The notes under the pieces were generated by a model. The model was not told the DNA's origin. It made no database searches and saw nothing but the letters and a program-made list of their open reading frames with translations. The translations under genes were made by a program, and so were the position numbers. From Psychromonas arctica DSM 14288 (GTDB lineage Bacteria; Pseudomonadota; Gammaproteobacteria; Enterobacterales; Psychromonadaceae), in NCBI RefSeq assembly GCF_000482725.1, contig NZ_AXWP01000051.1, forward strand, positions 10,884-52,777: 41,894 nucleotides of DNA, written 5' to 3'. Within the stretch, counting starts at the first letter, position 1, and every line of letters begins with the position of its first letter. Positions 27,169 through 37,854 of the stretch are shown one piece after another.

Positions 27169-27334
27169 TAATACCAATCACACTAATTAACTGATCTATT
27201 GTACTTTTTAAAATAATTTACTTCTTCGTTGTAACTTCCGTAAAGGAAACAACAATTTAGTTCAATTTACGCCTTGTACTAAGTTACTTTTCCTACGCAA
27301 AATTTTGATCACTTATTTAATGTAATCGGTATTA
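27169..27334. mobile_element. MITE-like element with 28-bp terminal inverted repeats
   Basis: The left end (27169-27196, starts TAATACCAATCACA) is matched by the complement of the right end (27307-27334, read TAATACCGATTACA) with about six differences over 28 bases. The 166-bp element has no ORF, and its interior has no further match. This is the form of a miniature inverted-repeat element. I could not define a target duplication. Confidence 0.6.
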
Positions 27335-27432
27335 TTTTACACGGCGGATGCATTTGTACTAAAAAAACTAAAAGTATTAGAGGTATGCGGAGGAAGAAGG
27401 TGTCTTTAAAATAGTGAGGGCTGGAGTTAAAG

Positions 27433-27463
27433 AATGCCAGTCATTGCTGAAGTGACTGGCATT
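27433..27463 (-). terminator. Terminator hairpin after purB
   Basis: AATGCCAGTCA (27433-27443) and TGACTGGCATT (27453-27463) form a perfect 11-base stem, extendable through GAGTT/AACTC outside. It lies 47 bases beyond the purB stop and is read on the minus strand. The U tract is weak. Confidence 0.65.
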
Positions 27464-27509
27464 AAACTCTAAGGCGACTTTTGTAAAATAGGTATAAGTT
27501 ACCTATTTA

Positions 27510-28889
<1,380 letters not shown>

Positions 28890-28954
28890 CTAATGATATG
28901 TAGGTTGTTTAAATAGTTGCTTTGTTCCCCGGTTAGGAAACGTCAATTAGTGTT

Positions 28955-29584
28955 TTAAGTTCGTAGTAAATTTTGCTTTGTTTGATGTACTAAGGCTTTA
29001 CGCGATAATAATAATTGACGACGTTTACCGCCAATTTGACGCCATAATACGGTCGCGCGAACACCGGCTAGCAATAAAGCGCGGATTTTATGCTGCGTAT
29101 GTTCTTTTTGCAAGTAAGCAGGGTTACCGTTCACTTGGATTTTAGGACCCAAATTACTGATCAGATCTTTATAGATAGAATCTAAGTTGCTTAATACGCT
29201 GCTGTCATCAATTTCAAAGTGTGCTAATTGGCGATTAACTTGATTAATACGTTCGCCGAGCAAGTTTAAAGACCCTGGGTTTGCCGATAGTTTTCGTTCT
29301 AACGCCATTAATCCTGCTACATATTTGGTGATTTGCATATTACGGCTACCATCAGCATTATCGAGTTGTGCAATGACTGTTTTATAACCTAATTTTAGTG
29401 CGTCATGCCCACCAAAAATATCTAAAGGTGCTGCACTATCAGTGCGCATAATTGAGCGTAAAGAAGCATTAAATGCGACTGCATCAGGACACATACCTTT
29501 GTTCGCTATTTTATCAACTAGGTAGGCAGCTTGGCACATTGCTGCAAAAGCAATGCTTCGAGATTCTAACGTATGGAATGACAT
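28955..29584 (-). CDS. hflD: High frequency lysogenization protein HflD homologue
   Basis: A 209-residue, mostly helical, membrane-associated protein of the HflD (YcfC) family. In E. coli HflD binds phage lambda CII and influences lysogeny; its housekeeping role is not settled. Conserved features include the N-terminal AFAAMCQAAYLVDKIA and the C-terminal IRALLLAGVRATVLWRQIGGKRRQLLLSR. Its position between mnmA and purB, the same as in E. coli, supports the assignment. Confidence 0.93.
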   Translation of the reverse strand: MSFHTLESRSIAFAAMCQAAYLVDKIANKGMCPDAVAFNASLRSIMRTDSAAPLDIFGGHDALKLGYKTVIAQLDNADGSRNMQITKYVAGLMALERKLSANPGSLNLLGERINQVNRQLAHFEIDDSSVLSNLDSIYKDLISNLGPKIQVNGNPAYLQKEHTQHKIRALLLAGVRATVLWRQIGGKRRQLLLSRKALVHQTKQNLLRT

Positions 29585-29733
29585 AATGAATACACTTCTA
29601 ATTTGAATAACTGTTGAACAAAATACTATCGACTTTTAGTACGTTATTGTCGAATACTCCGTTGCATCTCTTTTTAAAAAGTTTGCATTAACCAAAAAAT
29701 ATTAATCGGTTAATGCTTGCAACTGAGATAACG

Positions 29734-30837
29734 TTACTTTTGTAAATGTTGGTCGATAATCGCACCACCTAAACACACTTCATCAAGATAAAATACGGCT
29801 GATTGCCCTGGTGTTACGGCTGCTTGAGGTTGGTCGAAAATAACCTCTAAGGTATCATCATCTATTGGATTGACTGTGCATGGAATATCAGTTTGGCGAT
29901 AACGCGTTTTTACTGTACATCTGAAACTTTCTTTTTTAGGCGTTCTATCAACCCAATCACATTTTTTAGCAATCAAACCATAGGAAAACAGAGCTGGGTG
30001 ATCAGCACCTTGTGCCACTAATAAACGATTATTTTCCATATCTTTGCCCACTACATACCATGGGTTCTCATTGGAATTTTGTAAGCCGCCAATACCAAGA
30101 CCTTTACGTTGCCCTAAAGTGTGGTACATCAGGCCTTGATGTTGACCGATGACTTCATTATCAGGAGTCACAATATCGCCGGGCTGTGCAGGTAAATAGG
30201 TTTGTAGAAAATCAGTGAATTTACGCTCACCGATAAAACAAATGCCAGTACTGTCTTTTTTGTTATGGGTTACCAAATCTTGCTCTTCTGCAATACGACG
30301 CACTTCTGGTTTTTCTAATTCACCAACTGGGAATAAGGTTTTTGCGATTTGCTCGCCACCCACTGCGTATAAAAAGTAGCTTTGATCTTTGTTGTTATCT
30401 ATACCGCGTAGCAGTTGTGCTTGGCCATCTACATCTCGACGTCGACAATAATGACCAGTGGCAATAAAGTCAGCGCCTAAATCTTCAGCAGCAAACTCTA
30501 AAAAGGCTTTAAATTTAATTTCTTTATTACACATGATGTCTGGATTTGGGGTACGTCCGGCTTTGTATTCTTCTAAAAAATGCTCAAATACGTTATCCCA
30601 ATATTCAGCTGCAAAGTTGATAGTATGTAATTTAATACCCAACTTATCACAGACCGCTTGTGCATCTTGCAGATCCTGAGCGGCTGAACAATACTCATCG
30701 GTATCATCCTCTTCCCAGTTCTTCATGAATAAGCCTTCTACTTGATAGCCTTGCTGCTGTAATAAATAAGCAGATACTGAGGAATCAACACCACCGGAAA
30801 TACCGACGATCACTTTAGTTTGGCTATTGTCTTTCAT
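29734..30837 (-). CDS. mnmA: tRNA-specific 2-thiouridylase MnmA
   Basis: Puts sulfur on uridine 34 of tRNA-Lys, -Glu and -Gln, receiving sulfur through the Tus relay. The 367-residue enzyme has the PP-loop SGGVDSS (14-20), the first catalytic cysteine Cys103 ([12 protein letters not shown]) and the second, Cys200 ([12 protein letters not shown]). [10 protein letters not shown] and the C-terminal barrel with TPGQSAVFY are conserved. It is the first gene of the mnmA-hflD-purB cluster. GGAGAAT precedes the ATG. Confidence 0.97.
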   Translation of the reverse strand: MKDNSQTKVIVGISGGVDSSVSAYLLQQQGYQVEGLFMKNWEEDDTDEYCSAAQDLQDAQAVCDKLGIKLHTINFAAEYWDNVFEHFLEEYKAGRTPNPDIMCNKEIKFKAFLEFAAEDLGADFIATGHYCRRRDVDGQAQLLRGIDNNKDQSYFLYAVGGEQIAKTLFPVGELEKPEVRRIAEEQDLVTHNKKDSTGICFIGERKFTDFLQTYLPAQPGDIVTPDNEVIGQHQGLMYHTLGQRKGLGIGGLQNSNENPWYVVGKDMENNRLLVAQGADHPALFSYGLIAKKCDWVDRTPKKESFRCTVKTRYRQTDIPCTVNPIDDDTLEVIFDQPQAAVTPGQSAVFYLDEVCLGGAIIDQHLQK

Positions 30838-31170
30838 AAATTATTCTCCAACGAATTCAGCGCCAGATTTTAGCAGAATTTAGGCGCAATTAAACTAATA
30901 ATGTGAGCGAGATAACGCAGGTCAAGTAAACGCTCGGTATTGCTTGATTTTCAGCTGTTTTATTTGGCTATTTAAAAATACTGCTGATTATAAAAAGGAA
31001 CCAGAGTGAGAGGATTCTCGAGTAATATCAATTTAAGAAGGAGAGTAAGGTAGGCATCGAGTATTTAACTATTAAACTATTTACCTTCAATTATTTAACT
31101 TCAACTACCTAACTTCAATACTAATATTGATTATGTTGAAGTTAGGTTAAGTCGTCATTATCGATAAAGC
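30838..31170. other. Intergenic region with 14-bp tandem repeat and inverted repeat
   Basis: No gene is seen. Three imperfect copies of a 14-base unit beginning CTTCAA run from 31085 to 31126. They overlap a perfect 12-base inverted repeat, ACCTAACTTCAA (31107-31118) with TTGAAGTTAGGT (31136-31147), which lies 24 bases beyond the chemoreceptor stop. The stem may end the chemoreceptor transcript but lacks a U tract. Confidence 0.5.
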
Positions 31171-33294
31171 TTATGCTGCACGTTTAGATACTTCAAAGCG
31201 CTCAACCAATTTGTTGAGTCGTAACACTGCATTTTGAACCAATGTGGTTTGATGAATTAATTGCTGTGAAGAAGTTTCCATTTCTATGGTTGTGGTTTGG
31301 GCTTGTTGCGCTGTTACTCCATGTAGCTCACTGTTACTGGCAATTTGATTCATGGTATTGAACATTGCCTCGACTGCGCTTTGTAATTTTAAGCTTCTTT
31401 CTCCGGAATCTAAGGCTAAACTGTTTTGATCAACATTTGTTACCCCTTGCTGCATATACTTAACGGCCATTTCTGACTCACTACTTAATTTCGACATAAT
31501 ATTGCCGATATGCTTTGCTGCTTCTGATGTTCTAGTGGCAAGGTTACGAACTTCATCGGCTACGACAGAGAAACCTCTTCCATGTTCGCCGGCTCTAGCG
31601 GCTTCAATTGCTGCATTTAATGCCAGCAGGTTGGTTTGTTCGGTTATTCCTGTAATTAAAGTAACTATCGCTTCTATTTCTTTCATCTGGCCGTTTACAT
31701 CATTAACGCTTTTAGCTGAGGCTAATACGATATCTTTAATTTGAGCGGTGTTATTCACCGCTTGTGTATATTCCTGCTGCGTTTTACTAACAACATCTAA
31801 CATCAATTCGTTCATTGCTTGTGCGGAAGCCGTTGCACTGGCTATTTCACCTTGCTGTTCGCTCGATAGTTGTAACATCGAGTCAATAGATACTGTGGTG
31901 GTTTTACTTGCTCCATCGACATTAATACTGTGCTGTAACATCGATTCACTGACCGTATTGACTTCACCAGAAGCGTGGATCATTTCACCTAACATATTAT
32001 CTAAGCGATCGATAAAGCTGTTTATCCAGCGCCCCATATCTCCAGACTCATCGGCACTAAATTTGGAGGTGTCAAAGCGTTGATTTAGGTTTGCATCACC
32101 TTCTGCAAGCATTTGTAAAACGCCGACCATATGTTTTAAACGCGATGTGATCGGTTTTAATGCAAAACTACAAAAGCTGGCAAGGCCTATTATTAATGCA
32201 ATTACAATTAAAATATTATTCTGTAATGTATTTAAAGTCATAAAATAAGAGAGGGCGACGGCAGTAAGAAAGGGCAGCGTCATGCTTAGTAATAGCTTTT
32301 TCCCCAAAGTATAAGTGAGTGAACGGTGACGATAAACTTCTTCTAAGTCTGCTTCACACATCATGCCCCATATATCAGGCGAACCGGGTAATTGAAAGGT
32401 TACCCCTTTGCCAATCACTGGAATATGTCGGTAGTCAGAATAACCTGGATAATCAACATATAAATTTTCTCCGTGTTTAATCGTTTCTCTGACGCCAGGA
32501 TGTAATTGTTGGGTGGCAGGATCGGTAAAACGTATTTCAAACTCCGTATGTTGTTGTATTTTTACTGTTCCCCACTGCGTGTGCACTCCTGATTTGAGGT
32601 TTTCACCATGAGAAAAAGCATTATCTTCAAAGCGTGAGCGAGAAAGTGCAGTACCGGTGCTAATGGCAGGATCCTGGTTCGATTTAACCATGAAAATATA
32701 ATTATCACCGGATTCACTGTAAATGTGACCCGCTTCGCGTTGAATAAGGTCCCCCATCACATCATTAGGTACTCGTCCGCATAAACAGCCTATGATTTGA
32801 TCGTTTTTTAAAATAGGTTGGTAAAACATTAATGTAACTGCATCATGAAAGTTAGAGCTTGAAGGCCCAATCAACTGTGTTTGTGGGTCTAAATAAGGGC
32901 CGTGAAGAAAGGGAGCCTGTAGCCCTTTTGTAAGTATTGTTTGATCTACTTTATGTTGTATAGGGTGATGATAAGTGGACGCTACAACTTGCCCGTCAGC
33001 CATCATGATAAACAACTCTGAAATATCATTGTTTCGTGTTAATAAGCTTTGTAACGATGTTTTCCATTGTGTTTGAGGTTGAGAGGAGATGTATAAAGCG
33101 CCATCATTGAGGAAATTCCATTGTGTGCTAATCCATGATGTTAAAATGTGTACTCGTGTTTCAGCAGTGCTAGTAAAGGTTTGTGCGAGTATTTTTTTAC
33201 GATTTTTATTCAACCAACAAGCTTTGCCTAATGCTAGTTTGCCAGTTGCGCCAAGCCACGGTAACCAATGTTTTTCTTTAGCGGTTAGATCCAT
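31171..33294 (-). CDS. Methyl-accepting chemotaxis protein
   Basis: A 707-residue chemoreceptor. The C-terminal signalling domain is clear: the hairpin tip reads [38 protein letters not shown], which binds CheA and CheW. A HAMP-like region (about 380-435) precedes it. The N-terminal 320 residues look like a Cache-type sensor ([34 protein letters not shown]). The only clear membrane segments are at about 333-353 and 360-380, both after the sensor. The first 35 residues are only weakly hydrophobic and contain several lysines. No CheR-binding pentapeptide is present at the C-terminus. The ligand is unknown. Confidence 0.9.
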   Translation of the reverse strand: MDLTAKEKHWLPWLGATGKLALGKACWLNKNRKKILAQTFTSTAETRVHILTSWISTQWNFLNDGALYISSQPQTQWKTSLQSLLTRNNDISELFIMMADGQVVASTYHHPIQHKVDQTILTKGLQAPFLHGPYLDPQTQLIGPSSSNFHDAVTLMFYQPILKNDQIIGCLCGRVPNDVMGDLIQREAGHIYSESGDNYIFMVKSNQDPAISTGTALSRSRFEDNAFSHGENLKSGVHTQWGTVKIQQHTEFEIRFTDPATQQLHPGVRETIKHGENLYVDYPGYSDYRHIPVIGKGVTFQLPGSPDIWGMMCEADLEEVYRHRSLTYTLGKKLLLSMTLPFLTAVALSYFMTLNTLQNNILIVIALIIGLASFCSFALKPITSRLKHMVGVLQMLAEGDANLNQRFDTSKFSADESGDMGRWINSFIDRLDNMLGEMIHASGEVNTVSESMLQHSINVDGASKTTTVSIDSMLQLSSEQQGEIASATASAQAMNELMLDVVSKTQQEYTQAVNNTAQIKDIVLASAKSVNDVNGQMKEIEAIVTLITGITEQTNLLALNAAIEAARAGEHGRGFSVVADEVRNLATRTSEAAKHIGNIMSKLSSESEMAVKYMQQGVTNVDQNSLALDSGERSLKLQSAVEAMFNTMNQIASNSELHGVTAQQAQTTTIEMETSSQQLIHQTTLVQNAVLRLNKLVERFEVSKRAA

Positions 33295-33741
33295 TTTATA
33301 TCCCTTAATACGATTTTATTAACAGGATAAGCAAATTAAATACCAATTACTCATTATGAGGTATTTAATTTTTTTGTTATTTAAAACATATGGTTACATT
33401 TATTTTGTTAGTCATGTTTTATATTAAAGCTATTTTTAGTTAGTTTTATTGTATGACTTAATCGTTTTTCGCTCCAATTTGGGGCGATTGCTTTATTTTA
33501 GTGCAGATAAAGTGAGGGGGGAGTTGTCTTATAGCCAGCCAATTTTATTTGACGTTTCTCATTCAACATGTTTTTACGGATGTAAAATTACTATTTAGTG
33601 AGCTAAATGACTGGTTTATAATATCTATTTCCTGAGGATTGGTGAGGCTCGTAAAAAGGGACATTTACTTACCTCATTGTCGAAACTTAATGATTGCTTT
33701 GTTGAAACTGATTGAGAAGTCAAAGCTATTAAAGTTGTTAT
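33295..33741. other. Intergenic region, one orphan terminator-like hairpin
   Basis: No gene is convincing here. ATTAAATACC (33335-33344) pairs with GGTATTTAAT (33360-33369), and a run of seven T follows on the plus strand. It has the form of a plus-strand terminator, but no plus-strand gene lies upstream of it, since the neighbouring chemoreceptor gene is transcribed the other way. Confidence 0.5.
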
Positions 33742-34038
33742 TTAAGATACTAACTCTGGCCCCAAACGAAGGCGCGCTTCATCGGCGTCAAAATAGTCTT
33801 TTTCAGTTAATAGGTGCGTTAACTGTTGCATTGAAATTTCTTTATTGGCGATTAAATTCAGAATACGCTGTTTACAGTGATTAATGGCCGTTTCTTCATC
33901 TAACGCTAAGTATTCACGGCAAAAATAGAGTTGTGGCAAACCTAAAGAGAATGCCGTTAATTGTGCGAATTGCATGGCATTGAGTGTGAGGGTTATTTTT
34001 TCGAATTCTACTTGTGTGCTTTTAATATCATTTGACAT
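33742..34038 (-). CDS. Small protein of unknown function
   Basis: A 98-residue soluble protein that I do not recognise. It has no signal peptide or membrane segment. Predicted to be helical, with acidic and hydrophobic patches; NAMQFAQLTAFSLGLPQLYFCREYLALDEETAINHC suggests a compact helical bundle, and the end (LTEKDYFDADEARLRLGPELVS) is polar. It stands alone between intergenic gaps, on the same strand as the chemoreceptor and the LysR gene. Codon use looks like its neighbours, so I think it is real. Confidence 0.55.
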   Translation of the reverse strand: MSNDIKSTQVEFEKITLTLNAMQFAQLTAFSLGLPQLYFCREYLALDEETAINHCKQRILNLIANKEISMQQLTHLLTEKDYFDADEARLRLGPELVS

Positions 34039-34326
34039 TTAATTATGCTCATTTAAGGACGTCTTTACAAACTGTACATGAAAAACATTAACTTGTCGTT
34101 CACAGTGGCGAGTTACCCTATCAGGGAAGTACTCATTAGTTAATTTTCTATTCTGTATGCATCCCAATAATTTCACTCAGCTCACATTGTTGAACATAGG
34201 GGGCTTCTCTGTTTTCAATTTTATGATCGAAAGTTGTGCTAGCTTGAGTGGAATGCAAAAATAGATAGAGTGATACAAGTACCCAATATTTTCCCCATAA
34301 CGTACAGGCTCGATTATTATCATTGC

Positions 34327-35232
34327 TTAAGGAGGAGGGTAGCGTTTGCTGAATTCACTGAATTTGTGTTGTAAAAAGTCAATCACCATGCGTAATTGCT
34401 TTCTAGGATAATCTGTTTGCAAGTAGACTAACTGCAAAGGAATATCTTCTGTTAAATAGTCGGTTAATAAAACTTTGAGACGACCTTGTTCGGCGTCTTT
34501 TGCAATATCAATCCAACTTTTATAAGCAATACCATGCCCTGCAATAGCCCACTCTCTTAGTAGTGCACCATCATTGGTGGTTTTAATCGGTGAAATTGGC
34601 ACTTGTATACGCTGGTTATCCTTATTAAAGGTCCATTGTTGGTGATTTTTATTACCTAAATTCCAATTTAATAATTTATGTTGTTGCAGTTCGGCAGGAC
34701 TATTAGGTTGACCAAATGCGTTGATATAATCAGGAGAAGTAACCACATAACGTGGTGATGATGTTAAATAACGACGTTTAAGTGCTGAGTCTGCTAAATG
34801 CCCATAACGTATTTTCTGGTCCATTAAATCACTCATGTGATCGCTTAGGTGTAAGGTCAACGTTAAACAGGGAGTCGCAGTTAAAAATTCATCTAACCAA
34901 GCCCCGACAATATTTCTGCCTAAATCAGAGGGCATACTTAACCCTAAGTCACCACTTAATTGATCATTATTGTTGTTTAAGGTGTTACTTGCTAACTCTA
35001 ATATTTTTATCGCTTCGCGACTACTTTCAATAAACAACTGACCTTCTTCGGTTAACTGCATATTTCGTGTCGAGCGAACAAATAACTGGCAGTTTAGCCT
35101 TTGTTCTAAGCGCTTTAATGCAGCACTTGCTACGGCTGGTGTTAAGTTGAGTTCACGACTGGCTGCAGAAATATTTTGCAAGTCGGTAATTCTAATTGCT
35201 AATTTAAGATCATTTAAGTGATACATATTCAA
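34327..35232 (-). CDS. LysR family transcriptional regulator
   Basis: A 301-residue regulator with the N-terminal winged helix-turn-helix (residues 1-60: NISAASRELNLTPAVASAALKRLEQRL, then LFVRSTRNMQLTEEG) and a C-terminal effector-binding domain. It is transcribed divergently from the nitroreductase gene, the classic LysR arrangement, so it probably controls that gene and itself from the shared 160-base gap. The group resembles the CrgA-type LysR proteins often found beside oxidoreductases. The inducer is unknown. Confidence 0.9.
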   Translation of the reverse strand: MNMYHLNDLKLAIRITDLQNISAASRELNLTPAVASAALKRLEQRLNCQLFVRSTRNMQLTEEGQLFIESSREAIKILELASNTLNNNNDQLSGDLGLSMPSDLGRNIVGAWLDEFLTATPCLTLTLHLSDHMSDLMDQKIRYGHLADSALKRRYLTSSPRYVVTSPDYINAFGQPNSPAELQQHKLLNWNLGNKNHQQWTFNKDNQRIQVPISPIKTTNDGALLREWAIAGHGIAYKSWIDIAKDAEQGRLKVLLTDYLTEDIPLQLVYLQTDYPRKQLRMVIDFLQHKFSEFSKRYPPP

Positions 35233-35392
35233 AAATAATTATCAAGTTATTCAAATTTATCAATGATTATCAAATAAAAAAATCAAGTGTACAATGTGTT
35301 TATTCGCAATTAACAATGTCTATGCAATTAATCGCTATTTAAAATGGGGCGAAAGCATCTACATTAACAACCTAACAAATGAGACTCAAACA

Positions 35393-36055
35393 ATGACAAC
35401 ACATGAACAAATTATTAATGATTTAGAAAAACGCTATACAGCTAAAAAATACGACCCAAGTGAAAAGGTTGCACAACAAGATTTAGATATTTTATATCAA
35501 GCATTGCGTCTTTCTCCTTCATCAATCAACTCACAACCTTGGAAATTCATTGTGATTGAAAGTGATACAGCTAAGCAAAGAATGTTTGATACTTTTGCTA
35601 ATAAATTTCAGTTTAATCAACCGCATGTTTTTGCTTGTTCACATATTATTTTATTTGCACATAACCCTGCTTATACGCGTGCTGATTATGAAAAAGTAGT
35701 GGACCAAGGCATTGTAGATAATCGCACTAAATTAGAAGACAAAGAAAAAGCATTCGGTGGTTATGCTTTCGCTGATATGAACACTGACGAGCAAGGTCGT
35801 AATGCAAGTTGGACTAAATCTCAAACTTATATTGCGTTAGGCAATGCAATGCACACTTTAGCGCGCTTAAAAGTAGATTCAACACCGATGGAAGGTATCG
35901 ATAGTCAACTAATAGGTGAAATTTTTGCTGATGAGCTAGGGGGATATGAGTGTGATGTTGCATTGGCAATCGGTTACCATCATCCATCCGAAGACTATAA
36001 TGCCAAATTGGCTAAATCAAGACTGACAATGGAAAAAGTATTAACTGTTATTTAA
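35393..36055 (+). CDS. NAD(P)H-dependent nitroreductase, NfsB-like
   Basis: A 220-residue FMN-dependent oxidoreductase of the nitroreductase family. RLSPSSINSQPWKFIVI is the FMN-binding N-terminal motif, and SQTYIALGNAMHTLARLKVDSTPMEG, with GYECDVALAIGYHHPSEDY near the end, matches the NfsB/FRase I group. Such enzymes reduce quinones, flavins or nitroaromatics as homodimers. I start at ATG 35393; a possible start at 35294 would add 33 unrelated residues and extend into the divergent promoter. It is probably controlled by the LysR gene next to it. Confidence 0.88.
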   Translation: MTTHEQIINDLEKRYTAKKYDPSEKVAQQDLDILYQALRLSPSSINSQPWKFIVIESDTAKQRMFDTFANKFQFNQPHVFACSHIILFAHNPAYTRADYEKVVDQGIVDNRTKLEDKEKAFGGYAFADMNTDEQGRNASWTKSQTYIALGNAMHTLARLKVDSTPMEGIDSQLIGEIFADELGGYECDVALAIGYHHPSEDYNAKLAKSRLTMEKVLTVI

Positions 36056-36073
36056 TATCAAATAAACTTTTTA

Positions 36074-36132
36074 AAAACAAGCAATTACGGTGGTTTATAA
36101 GGGTGAGGTAAAACGCTGTATTTGCTTGTTTT
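36074..36132 (+). terminator. Terminator after the nitroreductase gene
   Basis: AAAACAAGCAA (36074-36084) and TTGCTTGTTTT (36122-36132) form an 11-base stem with a 37-base loop, and the T run continues to 36134. It lies between convergent genes and could serve both. Confidence 0.55.
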
Positions 36133-36176
36133 TTAGATTAATGCTTTGCCTTATATTCGTTACAATTCATCATTTT

Positions 36177-36485
36177 TTAAATCTTTGTACCGATTAAATG
36201 ATCCAAAACAGGCACTAATACTAATGGTTGAGCTGAGCTGATGATTGCGGTTAGCATTTTAACTCGTGCACCTTCGTGTTTATCTTCTAACCCTTGTGCT
36301 TTTAAATAATGCTCTTCACTTACCCACTGACTGTAAGAAACCCATTGATTATCTTTAGTTTTATGTAAACGAGAGCCTAAAGCACCGTATTTTTCAATAT
36401 TTCGTTGTACTAATTCTGTCCAACCTTCTTTAAATACTTTTTCATGTGCTGGATTTATTTCCCAACGAAATAATACAGTAATCAT
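36177..36485 (-). CDS. ABM-fold (antibiotic biosynthesis monooxygenase) protein
   Basis: A 102-residue dimeric alpha/beta-barrel protein of the antibiotic biosynthesis monooxygenase (ABM) superfamily. The start ITVLFRWEINPAHEKVFKEGWTELV and the central GALGSRLHKTKDNQWVSYSQWVSEEHY fit the fold. Members act as cofactor-free oxygenases on quinols or as stress-related proteins, so no reaction can be named. AGGAGTAG lies upstream of the ATG. It is transcribed towards the nitroreductase gene, from the gap before the RND operon. Confidence 0.75.
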   Translation of the reverse strand: MITVLFRWEINPAHEKVFKEGWTELVQRNIEKYGALGSRLHKTKDNQWVSYSQWVSEEHYLKAQGLEDKHEGARVKMLTAIISSAQPLVLVPVLDHLIGTKI

Positions 36486-36774
36486 AAACTACTACTCCTA
36501 ATGACTTGTTTTGTTAGTATTGTCGATAAAGATAATTGTTTATATTATAGCCATGCTTGAATCTTACTTACTGTGAGTTAATTTGATTTTTGCGACAAAT
36601 TATTTTTATTTTCATGCTTTTTAAGCATTTAGCGTATTTTTTTTCTCTCTTTTTTAGCATATCTCCACATTTTCTTCACAATCTTTGCCTTTTTTTACTT
36701 TATGATAGAAGCAATAGTTGAATGCTATTGTCTTTTTCTTGTTACTCGAACCATATCTACTAGAAGATCAAATA

Positions 36775-37854
36775 ATGAATAAATCAAAGAAGGTTTTTAT
36801 TTTTGCGGGGCTATTATTGAGTGTCGTTAGCAGTTTAGCTTCTGCTCGTGGTCCAGCACCCGCTGTACCTGTTCATAGTGATGTGGTTGCGATGCATGAA
36901 GTTGCTCAATCCTTAACCCTGATCGGTAAGTTACAAGCCGAACAATTTGTTAGCATTGCCTCAGAAGTGACTGCCAAAGTCACGCGGATAGCAGTTCAAG
37001 CAAACCAAACAGTAAAAAAAGGGCAACTACTTATTCAGTTAGATGACGCTAAAGCAAAAGCTTTATTGGCTGAAGCTAGCGCTTATTTACAAGATGAACA
37101 AAGGAAGCTAAAAGATTTTCAGCGTTTAATAAAAAAGCAGGCCGTCACACAAACAGAATTTGATGGACAAGCCTCGGTAGTTGCAATTGCTAAAGCTCGT
37201 TTACTCGCTGCACAAGTTTTTGTTGATAACCACCGCCTTGTTGCTCCATTCGCTGGCACCATCGGTTTACTGGACTTTAGTGAAGGTAAAACCGTGACCA
37301 TAGGAGAAACGCTACTGACCTTAGATGACCTCTCTGAAATGACTTTAGATTTACCTGTCCCTGAGCGTTATTTATCTATGGTCGAAATTGGCATGGATGT
37401 TTCAGCTATTAGCCGTGCGTGGTCAGATACTTCGTTTATAGGTAAAGTAGCCGCTGTTGATTCGCGTATCAATCCTGACACCTTGAACCTACGTGTTCGT
37501 TTGCTTTTCGATAATAAAAACCAACAATTAAAGCCCGGTATGATGATGAAGTCTCAACTTGTGTTTGCCGCTGTTAATGAGCCTATTATTGAAGTGCAAT
37601 CGCTGGAGTACTCAGGTACTAAACGCTTTGTGTATGTGATTGATGGTGATAATAAAGTACAGCGTAGAGAGGTGACCCTCGGTGCGCGTATCGGTGACCA
37701 AGCTTTAATTGAATCTGGTCTGGAAATTGGAGAGCGTATTGTCGTGCAAGGTTTGGTGAATATGCGTGATGGTCTAGTCATCAATGATTTAGGTAAAGAA
37801 GGTTCAGCAGCAGATGTTAATGCGAAAGCAAAGACTGACAAGGACCGTAAATAA
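36775..37854 (+). CDS. RND efflux periplasmic adaptor subunit
   Basis: A 359-residue membrane fusion protein that links an RND pump to an outer membrane channel. A signal peptide (about 1-25, KKVFIFAGLLLSVVSSLASA) is followed by a lipoyl-like domain (KLQAEQFVSIASEVTAKVTRI, with the second half LVAPFAGTIGLLDFSEGKTV), a short helical hairpin, and beta-barrel and membrane-proximal domains. The cleavage site has no lipobox. I start at ATG 36775 with AGAAG upstream; a TTG start 57 bases earlier adds residues before the signal. It overlaps the pump gene by one base (TAATG), so they are co-translated. Confidence 0.88.
   Translation: MNKSKKVFIFAGLLLSVVSSLASARGPAPAVPVHSDVVAMHEVAQSLTLIGKLQAEQFVSIASEVTAKVTRIAVQANQTVKKGQLLIQLDDAKAKALLAEASAYLQDEQRKLKDFQRLIKKQAVTQTEFDGQASVVAIAKARLLAAQVFVDNHRLVAPFAGTIGLLDFSEGKTVTIGETLLTLDDLSEMTLDLPVPERYLSMVEIGMDVSAISRAWSDTSFIGKVAAVDSRINPDTLNLRVRLLFDNKNQQLKPGMMMKSQLVFAAVNEPIIEVQSLEYSGTKRFVYVIDGDNKVQRREVTLGARIGDQALIESGLEIGERIVVQGLVNMRDGLVINDLGKEGSAADVNAKAKTDKDRK

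Noticed and set aside
31502-32083. Plus-strand ORFs inside the chemoreceptor gene
   Set aside because: They are antisense shadows of a well-supported signalling domain.
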